The translations under genes and the position numbers were made by a program. From positions 1-64,000 of the forward strand of contig JAIRQC010000027.1 in NCBI GenBank assembly GCA_031256675.1: DNA of 64,000 nt, given 5' to 3'. Source of the DNA: Rikenellaceae bacterium. GTDB lineage: Bacteria; Bacteroidota; Bacteroidia; Bacteroidales; Rikenellaceae. The notes under the pieces are model-generated. The model was not told the DNA's origin. It made no database searches and saw only the letters and a program-made list of their open reading frames with translations. Below are positions 48,626-61,442 of the stretch, piece after piece (the first letter of the stretch is position 1; every line of letters begins with the position of its first letter).

Positions 48626-49622
48626 AATACATTCTGCCGATAACCCTGAAAAAATTTCTGCGAACGTCAAAGCTGCCGCGCGAAAGGAACGGGACAGGGA
48701 AAAGCGGCAGTGTGGCGGCGGCCCATACAAGATTGAGCCAGTCGTGCCCGCGCCAGAAGATCGCCATGCTCCGGAAAACGTCGCGCCCCATGCGAAAGCG
48801 GAAGAAGAAACGTATAAGCTGCGAAGTCCACTATGCCCGCGTGCGGGCGACAAAGCGGGGATTTAGGCGGTTGTGCGCCTGTCGGCGGTCAAGATAGAAA
48901 TAAACAATATCGCGCACTCCGCAAAAAAACCGGAAAGTCCTCCTCTTGTCCGCGCCGTTGCTAACAGAGCCGACGATAACGCGATATACGGCAGTTTCAC
49001 GGTCGATAAAGTGAAATTTGGCGTGGTCGATCATCCACAGCCACGCGGGATAGTCGTGCGTCACCCATTCGGGGTGACTCCCGGGATCGATCTGCGCAAT
49101 ATACCTCTCGAAAAGGTCTCGCCGGAAACACGCCGTCTGATTTGAAACGGTGTTCTCTCTTATCAGCTGCTCGAAGCCACCTGTCACCGCCTTGCCTAAA
49201 TATCCACGATACTGCCCGCTCGCCTGACAGTACACTGCCGCTTTGGTGAAAACCATCCCGTAATCGGGATGTTCCTCCAGAAAATCGACCTGCTGCTGCA
49301 ATTTCGACGGGTCGTTCCAATAATCGTCGCCTTCGCAAATGGCTATATATTTGCCCCTCACAAGCGGGAAAACATAGTGGTACTGCAACGCGAGGCCGAG
49401 TGTCCTGTATTGATTTTCACTCTGGTACACAGCCCGGACAATCTCCGGATAGCGGGCGGCATACTCGCGCACCATGTCGGTAGTCCCGTCCGTCGAAGCG
49501 TCGTCGTGAAGGATCACCTCAAATGCAAAGTCGCACTGCTGGGCCAGAAAGCCGTCCAGCGCCCGGCGCAGATATTCTGCCTGATTATATGTTATGCAAC
49601 AGATACTTACAAGAGGTTCCAT
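48624..49622 (-). pseudogene. Family 2 glycosyltransferase with in-frame TAG (48831..48833)
   Basis: LVSICCITYNQAEYLRRALDGFLAQQCDFAFEVILHDDASTDGT; after TAG same frame reads WTSQLIRFFFRFRMGRDVFRSMAIFWRGHDWLNLVWAAATLPLFPVPFLSRGSFDVRRNFFRVIGRMY* ending at the terminator hairpin. Confidence 0.8.
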
Positions 49623-49628
49623 ACTTCG

Positions 49629-52600
49629 TTACACCGCGCCGTGACAGTTCTTGAACTTTTTGCCGGAGCCGCAGGGGCATGGGTCGTTGCGCCCCACCTT
49701 TTTCTCGACATGGACGGGGGCGGGGCGACCCTTGTCGGCTTGTCCGGCGTTGCGGGCGGCCTCCATGCGCGAGGTCTGCAAACGGTTGACGTCCACCTTC
49801 GGCCTGTTCGGTGCAGCCTGACGTTGAGACTGTTGCGCCATCTCCTCCTCCGAGCCGCGCACCGGCAGATAGCCCTTGTCGAGCACCTGCAACACCTCGC
49901 GATTGACCTTGTCCAGCATCTTGCGGAAGAGCTCGAACGACTCGAACTTGTAGATCAGCAGCGGGTCTTTCTGCTCGTATGATGCGTTCTGGACGCTCTG
50001 GCGCAGGTCGTCCATCTCGCGCAGATGTTCGCGCCAGTTGTCGTCTATCGCCGTGAGCATCACTATCTTGCTGAACGTGCGGTAAATCTCGGCCCCGTCG
50101 CTGTCATAGCACTTTTTCAGATCGCACGAGACGTTGTAGGCCAGCCGTCCGTCGGTGATCGGGATCAGAATGTTCTCATACTGACCGCCCTGGCCCTCGT
50201 AGACGTTGCGGATCACAGGGCGGGCTGTGTTAGCGACGGCTGTAGCGCGGCGGGCGCAGGTCTGACGGATGTCGTCGGCGATGCGGTTCACCAGCTCGGA
50301 GCGGTCGCCCTTTTTGTAGAGCGTTTCATCGACGCCGCTCTGGACGGCAACCTGCCTTATCAGCTCGAAATCAAACTCTTCAAGCGAATCGTCGCCGTAC
50401 TGTTCGACAAAACTTTCGGCAAAGTCGTAGACGATGTTGTTCAGGTCGATCTCTACGCGCTCGCCGTATAGCGCATGGCGGCGGCGAGTGTAGATCACCT
50501 CGCGTTGCGAGTTCATAACATCATCATATTCAAGCAGTCGCTTGCGGACGCCGAAGTTGTTCTCCTCCACTTTTTTCTGCGCCCGTTCGATAGCGCGCGA
50601 CATCATCCCTGCCTGGATCACCTCGCCCTCTTTGAGGCCCATGCGGTCCATCAACCCGGCTATGCGCTCCGAGCCGAACAGTCGCATCAGGTCATCTTCC
50701 AGTGATACAAAGAATTGCGAACTTCCCGGATCGCCCTGGCGACCGGCGCGGCCCCGCAACTGACGGTCGACGCGGCGCGACTCGTGACGCTCGGTGCCGA
50801 TGATGGCAAGTCCGCCCGCCGCCTTAACCTCCGGCGAGAGCTTGATGTCGGTACCGCGGCCCGCCATGTTGGTCGCGATCGTAACCTGCCCGCTGCGTCC
50901 TGCCTCGGCGACAATCATGGCCTCCATCTGGTGTTGCTTGGCATTGAGGACGTTATGCTTAATGCCGCGCAGTTTCAACATTCGGCTCAGCAGCTCCGAG
51001 ATCTCGACCGACGTGGTGCCGACGAGCACCGGACGGCCTGCCTCGACCAGCTTGACAATTTCGTCGATGACGGCGTTGTATTTTTCGCGTTTAGTCTTGT
51101 AAATCAGGTCGTCGCGGTCGTCGCGGATCACCGGACGGTTGGTCGGGATCACCACCACGTCGAGTTTGTAGATGCTCCAGAACTCGCTCGCCTCGGTCTC
51201 GGCCGTACCGGTCATGCCGCCCAGTTTGTGGTACATTCGGAAGTAATTTTGCAACGTGATGGTCGCAAATGTCTGAGTGGCAGCCTCTACCTTGACGCGT
51301 TCCTTAGCCTCGATGGCCTGATGAAGGCCGTCGGAATAGCGGCGGCCGTCGAGAATACGGCCCGTCTGCTCGTCGACGATCTTCACCTTGTTGTCCATGA
51401 CGACGTACTCCACGTCGCGCTCGAACATGCCGTATGCTTTAAGCAGCTGGTTTACAGTGTGTACGCGTTCCGATTTGAGGGCGTAATCGTTGATCAGTGC
51501 ATCCTTGCGCGCCACCTTCTCCTCGATCGGGCTGCCGTCCCGCTCAATCTCGGCCACCATCGCCCCCACGTCGGGCAGCACGAAGAAGCCCTCCTCGCCA
51601 ACGCCATGCGAGAGTATTTCGTGGCCGCGCTCGGAAAGCTCCACCGAGTTAAGTTTCTCATCTATAATAAAATACAGCGCATTATTTCCATACGGTTTTG
51701 TGCCTTGTTTGGCTTCGTCCTCCGTCAGGTCGTTGATCAGTTCGGGCATCCGGCGGCTGTTATCCGCCATGTAGGTGTTTTCTATTTTGAGCATCAGCGC
51801 CTTAACGCCTGTCTCGCTGAGATATTTGATCAGCGGTTTGTACTTCGGCAACCCCTTGTGGGCGCGGTAGAGCAACCTGCCGCCCTCGTCGTTCCTGCCG
51901 TCGGCGATGAGTTTGCGGGCGTCGGCAAGCATCTGGGTTACAAGATTTTGCTGCATCTTGTAGAGCTGTTCTACCGAACCGCGGTACTGCTCGAACATCT
52001 GGTCGTCGCCCTTGGGGACGGGGCCGGAGATGATGAGCGGCGTGCGGGCGTCGTCGATCAGCACCGAGTCGACCTCGTCGACGATGGCAAAGTGGTGTTT
52101 GCGCTGCACGAGGTCTTCGCGGGCGATGGCCATGTTGTCGCGCAGGTAGTCAAAGCCGTATTCGTTGTTCGTACCGAACGTAATGTCAGCAAGATAGGCC
52201 TTGCGACGTGCGTCCGAATTGGGTTGATGCCGGTCGATGCAGTCGACCGACAGGCCGTGGAACTGGTACATCGGCCCCATCCACTCCGAGTCGCGCCTGG
52301 CGAGGTAATCGTTGACCGTAACGATGTGTACGCCCTTGCTTGCCAGCGCGTTAAGGAACACCGGCAGCGTCGCAACGAGGGTCTTGCCCTCGCCGGTGGC
52401 CATCTCGGCGATCTTGCCCTTGTGCAGCACCACGCCGCCAAACAGCTGGCAGTCATAGTGTATCATGTCCCACGTGATCTCGTTGCCCCCGGCCATCCAG
52501 CGGTTTTTGTAGATCGCCTGCGAGCCCTCGATGGTCACAAAGTCGACCGTAGCGGCCAGATTGCGGTCGAAATCGTTGGCCGTCACCTCAACGGTTTCGT

Positions 52601-52976
52601 TCTGCGCAAAGCGGCGGGCGGTCTCCTTCATGATGGAGAAAGCCTCCGGAAGTATCTCATCCAGAACCTCTTCGATTTTTTCGTCGATGCCCTTTGCAAG
52701 TTTGTCTATCTCGCCCGAGATCGACTCTTTCTCTTCGAGCGGGAGGTCGCGCTCCAGCTCGGCCTTCAACTCGACGATACGCGCCTCGTCCGGAGCGATG
52801 AAATCGGCAATCTTCTGTCGCAAAGCCGCGCTGCGAGCGCGCAGTCCGTCGTTCGACAGCTCCTCAATCGAGGGATATACCGCCTTGATCCTCTCCACAT
52901 AAGGCTCGATCTCCTTGCGGTCCTTATCGCTTTTGGTGCCGAAAAACAATTTCAGCAAACCCGATACAATATCCAT
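49629..52976 (-). CDS. secA: Preprotein translocase ATPase SecA
   Basis: [50 protein letters not shown]-terminal [19 protein letters not shown]. Confidence 0.97.
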   Translation of the reverse strand: MDIVSGLLKLFFGTKSDKDRKEIEPYVERIKAVYPSIEELSNDGLRARSAALRQKIADFIAPDEARIVELKAELERDLPLEEKESISGEIDKLAKGIDEKIEEVLDEILPEAFSIMKETARRFAQNETVEVTANDFDRNLAATVDFVTIEGSQAIYKNRWMAGGNEITWDMIHYDCQLFGGVVLHKGKIAEMATGEGKTLVATLPVFLNALASKGVHIVTVNDYLARRDSEWMGPMYQFHGLSVDCIDRHQPNSDARRKAYLADITFGTNNEYGFDYLRDNMAIAREDLVQRKHHFAIVDEVDSVLIDDARTPLIISGPVPKGDDQMFEQYRGSVEQLYKMQQNLVTQMLADARKLIADGRNDEGGRLLYRAHKGLPKYKPLIKYLSETGVKALMLKIENTYMADNSRRMPELINDLTEDEAKQGTKPYGNNALYFIIDEKLNSVELSERGHEILSHGVGEEGFFVLPDVGAMVAEIERDGSPIEEKVARKDALINDYALKSERVHTVNQLLKAYGMFERDVEYVVMDNKVKIVDEQTGRILDGRRYSDGLHQAIEAKERVKVEAATQTFATITLQNYFRMYHKLGGMTGTAETEASEFWSIYKLDVVVIPTNRPVIRDDRDDLIYKTKREKYNAVIDEIVKLVEAGRPVLVGTTSVEISELLSRMLKLRGIKHNVLNAKQHQMEAMIVAEAGRSGQVTIATNMAGRGTDIKLSPEVKAAGGLAIIGTERHESRRVDRQLRGRAGRQGDPGSSQFFVSLEDDLMRLFGSERIAGLMDRMGLKEGEVIQAGMMSRAIERAQKKVEENNFGVRKRLLEYDDVMNSQREVIYTRRRHALYGERVEIDLNNIVYDFAESFVEQYGDDSLEEFDFELIRQVAVQSGVDETLYKKGDRSELVNRIADDIRQTCARRATAVANTARPVIRNVYEGQGGQYENILIPITDGRLAYNVSCDLKKCYDSDGAEIYRTFSKIVMLTAIDDNWREHLREMDDLRQSVQNASYEQKDPLLIYKFESFELFRKMLDKVNREVLQVLDKGYLPVRGSEEEMAQQSQRQAAPNRPKVDVNRLQTSRMEAARNAGQADKGRPAPVHVEKKVGRNDPCPCGSGKKFKNCHGAV

Positions 52977-53051
52977 AACATGAGTTTTTAACCCGCGAAT
53001 TTACCAATAATCTTTTACATTATCATAATTATATGGTATCTTTGTGTCACA

Positions 53052-53414
53052 ATGGGGGCCCTCGGCATATTTCGCGTCGTTGTCGGCAGTGATTTCGAAC
53101 ACTGGTCGCGCTTCGATCTGTTCCTGACCGTGGTCGGCTATGACGCCCGGGGCCAGCGGATTTGCTATTGCAGCTGCCGCGAGCGTCGGGCCGACGGAAC
53201 TATCGCCGTCGAGAGCCAGCCGTGCTGTTACATAGAGATTTACGCATACGTAATAGCCAACGCTTTCCCCCCGTCCGAACTCATCAGGGACGCCCCGCCA
53301 TTCACGACCGAACTGAGCGTCTGGCGCGACGGCATGTTGCTGTCGACCGCCCAATACGAGACCAATCAGTGGGGAGGGCTTACCGTCAATCAATTACGGG
53401 TTCCGAACGATTAA
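53052..53414 (+). CDS. Small hypothetical protein, Cys-rich motif
   Basis: TATCTTTG at 53037..53044 places the predicted TSS at/near the ATG; protein contains ICYCSCRERRADGT...QPCCYIEIYAY. Confidence 0.45.
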   Translation: MGALGIFRVVVGSDFEHWSRFDLFLTVVGYDARGQRICYCSCRERRADGTIAVESQPCCYIEIYAYVIANAFPPSELIRDAPPFTTELSVWRDGMLLSTAQYETNQWGGLTVNQLRVPND

Positions 53415-54324
53415 GCTGGTTCGCCTGCGCCATGCGCAATCTGCTCTCCACCCAGTTCGTCAGCTCCACAAACAGGCTGACGCTCAACGCTTCGGCGCGC
53501 ATGGTGAAGAACGGATGTTCCTCGCCGCCAAAGTCGCCGAAGACCGCCCTGAGCGCGTTGCGCAGCATCTTGCGCCGCTGTCCGAAAGCCGCCTTGACCA
53601 CCCGCACGAACAGCTCCTCGTCGCAGTCCAGCCGCTTTACTCCGTTGCGTCTCAGGCGTATAACCGCGCTCTTGACCTTCGGGGGCGGGTCGAACGCCCC
53701 CTCGCCCACCGTGAACAGGTACTCCACGTCGTACCACGCCTGCAACAGCACGCTCATGATACCGTAGTCGCGGCTGCCCTCGCGGCCCGCAATACGCAAG
53801 GCCACTTCACGCTGCACCATACCGACCACCTCGGGCGCCAAGTCGCGGCAGGCGATGACCCGAAACAGTATCTGCGACGATATGTTATAGGGAAAGTTGC
53901 CGATCACCCTGAACCCGCGCGGGAACATGGCGGGCAGGTCAATCCGCAAAAAGTCGCCGACAACAAGCCGCGGGGCAAACTGCGGGAAATGTTCGCGCAG
54001 GTAGGCCACGCTCTCGCGGTCGACCTCTACGCCGTGGAGCGTCAGGTCGTTACGCTCCAGCAGGAACTGCGTCAACGCCCCCATGCCGCACCCCACCTCC
54101 AGCACGTCGCCCACCCCGCCTGGCGACAAAACCTCGCCGGGCGACAGGGCATCTCCGGACAGCAAAGCATCGTTCGGCAACATGGCGTTTCCGGGCGACA
54201 GCGCCTCGACGATGCGCCGCGCCACCGCAAGGTCGGTCAGAAAGTGCTGGCCGAGGCTTTTCTTTGCGCGTACCTTACCTCGAGCCGTCACTGTCTTTGG
54301 AATCGTATCTCCCCGCCCCTGCAA
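53386..54324 (-). CDS. rsmA: 16S rRNA dimethyladenosine transferase with in-frame repeat insertion
   Basis: KKSLGQHFLTDLAVARRIVEAL...GDVLEVGCGMGALTQFLLER...VIGNFPYNISSQILFRVI. Confidence 0.95.
   Translation of the reverse strand: MQGRGDTIPKTVTARGKVRAKKSLGQHFLTDLAVARRIVEALSPGNAMLPNDALLSGDALSPGEVLSPGGVGDVLEVGCGMGALTQFLLERNDLTLHGVEVDRESVAYLREHFPQFAPRLVVGDFLRIDLPAMFPRGFRVIGNFPYNISSQILFRVIACRDLAPEVVGMVQREVALRIAGREGSRDYGIMSVLLQAWYDVEYLFTVGEGAFDPPPKVKSAVIRLRRNGVKRLDCDEELFVRVVKAAFGQRRKMLRNALRAVFGDFGGEEHPFFTMRAEALSVSLFVELTNWVESRLRMAQANQLNRSEPVID
54124..54213. repeat. 18-bp tandem repeat (~5 units) inside rsmA
   Basis: Units at 54124, 54142, 54160, 54178, 54196, e.g. cgacaaaacctcgccggg/cgacagggcatctccgga/cagcaaagcatcgttcgg/caacatggcgtttccggg. 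Confidence 0.88.
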
Positions 54325-54485
54325 GCGTCGACCAGAAGCAGGGGTTTGCCCTCAATGTATCCATAACAGCGCGCCCCTTCGCCCTGCGACAGCCTCGCGC
54401 TGTTATCCGACATGCTGTAATCCGCCCTCTTTTCGCAGGCCGAAAAAGCCGGCCCGATCATAAAGAGTGAAACGAGTTTTTTCAT
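54288..54485 (-). CDS. Small hypothetical lipoprotein
   Basis: MKKLVSLFMIGPAFSACEKRADYSMSDNSARLSQGEGARCYGYIEGKPLLLVDACRGGEIRFQRQ; overlaps rsmA 5' end. Confidence 0.45.
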   Translation of the reverse strand: MKKLVSLFMIGPAFSACEKRADYSMSDNSARLSQGEGARCYGYIEGKPLLLVDACRGGEIRFQRQ

Positions 54486-54615
54486 GCTATATATTATAAG
54501 GTGTAGCTCCCCCCTCGACTTCGCTCGGGGTGACATTTTTTTGCGACAGGCGACAAGCGACAAGCGATTAACTACCTGCCGCCAGTCGCCGGCAGCTAAT
54601 CATTTTATCACAATC

Positions 54616-56805
<2,190 letters not shown>

Positions 56806-56821
56806 ATATTCACTCGATTTC

Positions 56822-56829
56822 CAAAGATA
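56822..56829 (-). promoter_or_regulatory. -7 box (TATCTTTG on minus) for recQ
   Basis: Plus CAAAGATA, 17 nt upstream of recQ ATG. Confidence 0.6.
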
Positions 56830-56889
56830 AAATTATAAAAATTTTCAAGAATTATCTAATTTTGTATGAATTTTTCATCATAAAATTTC

Positions 56890-57624
56890 ATGAGGCTATT
56901 CACGAGCGACCTTGTAAAGCGCTACAAAACTCGTACCGTTGTCGATCATGTGTCGATAGAGGTGCGTCAGGGCGAGATCGTAGGGCTGTTGGGCCCCAAC
57001 GGTGCAGGCAAGACCACGACGTTCTACATGATCGTCGGATTGATAAAACCCAACGACGGCCACATCTGGCTCGAGGGGAACGGCGTCACGACCGAGCTCA
57101 CCTCGCTGCCGGTCTACCGTCGCGCCCAGATGGGGGTGGGCTATCTGGCGCAGGAGGCGTCGGTGTTCCGTCACCTGAGCGTCGAGGACAACATCCGCGC
57201 GGTGCTCGAAATGACCGGACACCCAAAGGATTACCAGCGCCATCGGCTCGAGGGCCTCATCAATGAGTTCCGGCTGCAAAAGGTGCGCAAGAGCATGGGC
57301 ATTCAGCTCTCCGGCGGCGAGCGGCGGCGCACGGAGATAGCACGCGCGGTGGCCATCAACCCGAAGTTCATCCTGCTCGACGAGCCCTTCGCCGGGGTCG
57401 ACCCGATAGCGGTCGAGGACATCCAGAGCATCGTAGCCACGTTGAAACGCAGCAACATAGGGGTGATCATCACCGACCACAACGTCCACGAGACGCTGTC
57501 GATCACCGACCGCACCTACCTGCTTTTCGAGGGCAAGATCCTCAAAGCCGGTTCGGCCGAAGAACTGGCAAACGACGAGCAGGTGCGCAAGGTTTACCTG
57601 GGCAAGGAGTTCAAGTTGCGATGA
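56890..57624 (+). CDS. lptB: LPS export ABC transporter ATP-binding protein
   Basis: [73 protein letters not shown]. Confidence 0.95.
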   Translation: MRLFTSDLVKRYKTRTVVDHVSIEVRQGEIVGLLGPNGAGKTTTFYMIVGLIKPNDGHIWLEGNGVTTELTSLPVYRRAQMGVGYLAQEASVFRHLSVEDNIRAVLEMTGHPKDYQRHRLEGLINEFRLQKVRKSMGIQLSGGERRRTEIARAVAINPKFILLDEPFAGVDPIAVEDIQSIVATLKRSNIGVIITDHNVHETLSITDRTYLLFEGKILKAGSAEELANDEQVRKVYLGKEFKLR

Positions 57625-58916
57625 TCGTCCGGATCGGCCCATCCCCCGTTGCGGGCAGCATCGCCGCGCCGACCTCCAAGAGCTTCGCGCAGAGAGCGAT
57701 AGCCGCCGCGTTGCTGGCCGGCGGACAGAGCGTTCTGCGCGCCGTCGAGCCGAGCGGGGATGTGTCTGCCGCCCTCGACGCCGCCCGCGCGCTCGGAACG
57801 GCGGTCGGAGCACAGGGGGTTGCGTCGGTCGGGTCGTCCGTCGGAGCGGCAGGGGCTGCGGATGTCGGGGGGGATACCTATAATATAACGGGAGGGCTTT
57901 CGCCCGACGCTGCAACCGTCAACATCGGGGAATCGGGGTTGTCGGCACGGCTGTTTATTCCCGTTGCGGCCCTGTGCGACAGAGAGATAACCGTTACGGG
58001 GCGCGGGTCGGTACTCTCGCGACCGTTCGGCATGGTCGAGGCCCCGCTGCGCTCGCTCGGGGTGGAGGTGCGCACGTCCGAGGGACGTTTGCCGGTGGTC
58101 TTGCGCGGCCCTCTTCGCGGCGGCGAGGCTGCGGTCGACGGGTCGGTGAGTTCGCAGTTCATCACGGGACTGCTGACCGCGCTGCCCGTGGCTTCGGGCG
58201 ACAGTGTGCTAAGGGTGAGCGCGTTGAACAGTCGCCCATATATAAATATGACGCTCGATGTGTTGTCACAGTTCGGCATATCGGTGGAACACAACGATTT
58301 TCGCGAATTTCATATCCGCGGCGGGCAGCGTTACCGCCCGACCGACTACCGCGTCGAGGGGGATTGGAGCGGCGCGTCGACCCTGCTGGTGGCCGGGGCC
58401 GTCGGCGGCGAGATATGCGCGACCAACCTCAACGTCGCCTCGCAACAGGCCGACGCAGCCATTCTGGAGGCGTTGCGGCTCTGCGGGGCGTCTGTTTTTT
58501 TAGGGTCAGACAGCGTGCGGGTCGTTCGTAACGAGCTGCGCGCCTTTGAGTTCGACGCCACGCACTGTCCCGATCTTTTTCCCGCGCTGGTCGCGCTGGC
58601 GGCAAGCTGCACGGGGGTTTCGGTGTTGCGCGGCGCCTCGCGTCTGGCACACAAGGAGAGCGACCGCGCCGCCGCGCTGGCCGCCGAATTTGGGCGGATG
58701 GGCATAGCGATAGATTTGTCGCAGCCTGACGTTATGCGCGTTACGGGCGGCCTCATGCACGGGGCGGAGCTCGACAGCCACAACGACCACCGCATAGCGA
58801 TGGCCGTCGCCGTCGCCGCGCTCAATGCCCGCGGCCAAACCACGATAGCCCGCGCCGAAGCCGTCGAAAAGTCATACCCCGCATTTTGGAACGTATTGAA
58901 AAACATCACGATATGA
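57621..58916 (+). CDS. aroA: 3-phosphoshikimate 1-carboxyvinyltransferase
   Basis: [72 protein letters not shown]. Confidence 0.94.
   Translation: MIVRIGPSPVAGSIAAPTSKSFAQRAIAAALLAGGQSVLRAVEPSGDVSAALDAARALGTAVGAQGVASVGSSVGAAGAADVGGDTYNITGGLSPDAATVNIGESGLSARLFIPVAALCDREITVTGRGSVLSRPFGMVEAPLRSLGVEVRTSEGRLPVVLRGPLRGGEAAVDGSVSSQFITGLLTALPVASGDSVLRVSALNSRPYINMTLDVLSQFGISVEHNDFREFHIRGGQRYRPTDYRVEGDWSGASTLLVAGAVGGEICATNLNVASQQADAAILEALRLCGASVFLGSDSVRVVRNELRAFEFDATHCPDLFPALVALAASCTGVSVLRGASRLAHKESDRAAALAAEFGRMGIAIDLSQPDVMRVTGGLMHGAELDSHNDHRIAMAVAVAALNARGQTTIARAEAVEKSYPAFWNVLKNITI
57804..57875. repeat. 36-bp imperfect tandem repeat inside aroA
   Basis: gtcggagcacagggggttgcgtcggtcgggtcgtcc / gtcggagcggcaggggctgcggatgtcgggggggat; encodes [24 protein letters not shown]. 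Confidence 0.75.
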
Positions 58917-59881
58917 ACAGTTTCGGCAGCAAATTCAGGATCTCGATATTCGGCGAGTCGCACGGGACGGCCATCGGGGTGGTCATTGACGGCGTTCCGC
59001 CGGGGGTGGAACTGTCAGAGGACGACCTGAGGGGGGATATTGCCCGGCGCAAGAGCGGCGCGCGCGGCACCACGCAGCGCAAGGAGGCCGACGTACCGTA
59101 CATCCTGTCAGGCACATACAACGGACGCACGACCGGCGCGCCGCTGACCGTCCTGTTCCACAACAAGAACACCGTTTCGGGCGACTACAAGAACCTGGCC
59201 GACCATCCGCGCCCGTCGCACGCCGACTTTGTCGCGGCGCGCAAATATCTGGGTTTCAACGACCCACGCGGCGGCGGACACTTTTCGGGACGCATAACGC
59301 TGCCGCTGGTCGCGGCGGGGGCGGTGGCGAAGAAACTGTTGAAGGGGATAAGCATCGAGGCTCGTACCGTGGCCATTGGTGGCAGCAGCGATCCGGTGCA
59401 GTTCGACCGCATTGTTTCGGCTGCTCTGGCCGACGGCGATTCGGTGGGCGGCATTGTAGAGTGTCGCGCCACGGGGCTGCCGGTGGGGCTGGGCGAGCCG
59501 TTCTTCGATTCGGTGGAGGGCCTCGTAAGTCACCTCGTTTTCGCCATTCCAGCCGTGCGCGGCATTGAGTTCGGCAACGGTTTCGGGGCGGCGGCGTTGC
59601 GCGGATCGCAGAACAACGACATGATAGTCAGCGAGTCGGGCCTCACGGCGACGAACAACGCGGGGGGGATCAACGGCGGCGTCACCAACGGCAACGACAT
59701 GGTTTTTCGCGTTGCGATCAAGCCCACGCCGAGCATCGCACTGCCGCAACAGACGTTCAACACCCGCACGGGGCGCGTCGAAACGCTCGAGATCCGCGGG
59801 CGACACGACGCATGCATAGCCCTGCGCGCACCGGTGGTGGTCGAAGCTGCGCTGGCTATCGCGCTGGCCCAGTTTATTTAG
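58913..59881 (+). CDS. aroC: Chorismate synthase
   Basis: [67 protein letters not shown]. Confidence 0.97.
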   Translation: MNSFGSKFRISIFGESHGTAIGVVIDGVPPGVELSEDDLRGDIARRKSGARGTTQRKEADVPYILSGTYNGRTTGAPLTVLFHNKNTVSGDYKNLADHPRPSHADFVAARKYLGFNDPRGGGHFSGRITLPLVAAGAVAKKLLKGISIEARTVAIGGSSDPVQFDRIVSAALADGDSVGGIVECRATGLPVGLGEPFFDSVEGLVSHLVFAIPAVRGIEFGNGFGAAALRGSQNNDMIVSESGLTATNNAGGINGGVTNGNDMVFRVAIKPTPSIALPQQTFNTRTGRVETLEIRGRHDACIALRAPVVVEAALAIALAQFI

Positions 59882-59949
59882 TGACTGTCAGCGCGCGGCG
59901 AGTTCTGAGATTACTCGTTCAGCGCGGCAAGTTTCACGCAAGCGCGAAA

Positions 59950-60405
59950 TTACTCGTTCAGCGCGCGTTCAATCGCCTGCCTGTACTCCTCTTTGGAGGC
60001 CGCGCCGACTATCCCGACAGGTTCGCCCTTTACGGGCAAAACCATCACAAGCGGTATTGAACTGATGTTGAGAGACATTGCAAGCGCGCGGGCATTATCG
60101 ACGTCGACCTTGTAGAAGTCAACCCGCCCGTCGTACTCCGCCGCCAGCTCCTCGATAACGGGGGCGATCATCTTGCACGGGCCGCACCAGTCGGCGTAAA
60201 AGTCGACCAGCACGGGCTTGTCCGAGAGCAGTTTGCGCTCGGCGGGGGCCTTTTTATAGTCGAACACCGTAACGGCGAACTCCGTCTGCGTCAACTGTTT
60301 GGGCTTGGCGACGCCGGCGGTCGGAACAGCCGACGGTTTTCGCGTGCCGCCGCACGATACGGCCACAAGGGCCAGGGCGATGATCAACCTTTTCATAAGT
60401 AGCAT
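59950..60405 (-). CDS. Thioredoxin-fold lipoprotein
   Basis: Lipobox ALVAVSC; KPVLVDFYADWCGPCKMIAPVIEELAAEYDGRVDFYKVDVDN. Confidence 0.92.
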   Translation of the reverse strand: MLLMKRLIIALALVAVSCGGTRKPSAVPTAGVAKPKQLTQTEFAVTVFDYKKAPAERKLLSDKPVLVDFYADWCGPCKMIAPVIEELAAEYDGRVDFYKVDVDNARALAMSLNISSIPLVMVLPVKGEPVGIVGAASKEEYRQAIERALNE

Positions 60406-60464
60406 GTTTTCGGAACAAAGTTAATATTTTTCCTCCCGCTTTTACGGCTCCGGCGCAAAATAAT

Positions 60465-60472
60465 TATCTTTG
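60465..60472 (+). promoter_or_regulatory. -7 box TATCTTTG, 4 nt from ATG of prenyl synthase (leaderless candidate)
   Basis: TATCTTTGcagaATG. Confidence 0.6.
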
Positions 60473-60476
60473 CAGA

Positions 60477-61442
60477 ATGTACGGTCAACAGGACATATCG
60501 CGGCTCGTCGACGAGTATATGGCCAACCTGCCGATCCCCTGCGCGCCGCAGGGGATCTACGTGCCGATGGCCTACACGCTGGCCGAGGGCGGCAAACGAC
60601 TGCGTCCGACGCTGGTGTGCGCGGCGTGCAACATATTCTCGGACAACATATTGCAGGCATTGCCACCGGCGGCGGCGGTGGAGGTATTCCACAATTTTAC
60701 CCTCATTCACGACGACATCATGGACAACGCCACGTTGCGCCGCGGCCGCGAGACGGTTTTTCGGCGGTGGGGGGCCAATACGGCCATCCTGTCAGGCGAC
60801 GCAACGCTGATCTTCGCCTACATGCTGTTGGGCAACACGCCGCGCGAGCATCTGGCGGCAGCGCTGGCGCAGTTCAACCTGCTGGCGCTGGAGGTATGCG
60901 AGGGACAGCAGTACGACGTGGATTTCGAGAGGGCCGACAGCGTCTCGACCGACGACTATTTTCACATGATCTCGCTCAAAACCGCCGCCCTCATGGCCCG
61001 CGCGCTGCGTATCGGGGCCATCGTGGGGGGGGCTGGCGAGGCCGATTGCGATGCGTTGCAGGACTTCGGCCTCAACCTCGGCCTGGCGTTCCAGTTGCAG
61101 GACGACCTGCTCGACGCTTACGGCGACGCGGCCACCTTCGGCAAAAGTATCGGCGGCGACATCCTCGAACGCAAAAAGAGCTACCTGATGATATGCGCCC
61201 TCGCTCAGGGTTTTTCCACGGAAATAGAGACGATACTGTCTAACGGCGCGCTCTCCGACGAGGCCAAAATAGCGCAGGTGAAGCAAATTTACGACCGCGC
61301 CGGGGCGGCGGCGGCGGCCCGCGAGGCCATAGAACACTATACATCGCTGGCATTGAAAGCGCTGGAACCGCTGTCCGTAGCTCCGGAACGTTGCGACGTG
61401 CTGCGCGCCATCACCCTCGAACTGCTAAACCGAAACAAATGA
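60477..61442 (+). CDS. Polyprenyl (farnesyl/geranylgeranyl) diphosphate synthase
   Basis: GGKRLRPTLVCAAC, LIHDDIMDNATLRRGRETV, LAFQLQDDLLDAYGDAATFGKSIGGDILERKKSYL. Confidence 0.94.
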   Translation: MYGQQDISRLVDEYMANLPIPCAPQGIYVPMAYTLAEGGKRLRPTLVCAACNIFSDNILQALPPAAAVEVFHNFTLIHDDIMDNATLRRGRETVFRRWGANTAILSGDATLIFAYMLLGNTPREHLAAALAQFNLLALEVCEGQQYDVDFERADSVSTDDYFHMISLKTAALMARALRIGAIVGGAGEADCDALQDFGLNLGLAFQLQDDLLDAYGDAATFGKSIGGDILERKKSYLMICALAQGFSTEIETILSNGALSDEAKIAQVKQIYDRAGAAAAAREAIEHYTSLALKALEPLSVAPERCDVLRAITLELLNRNK

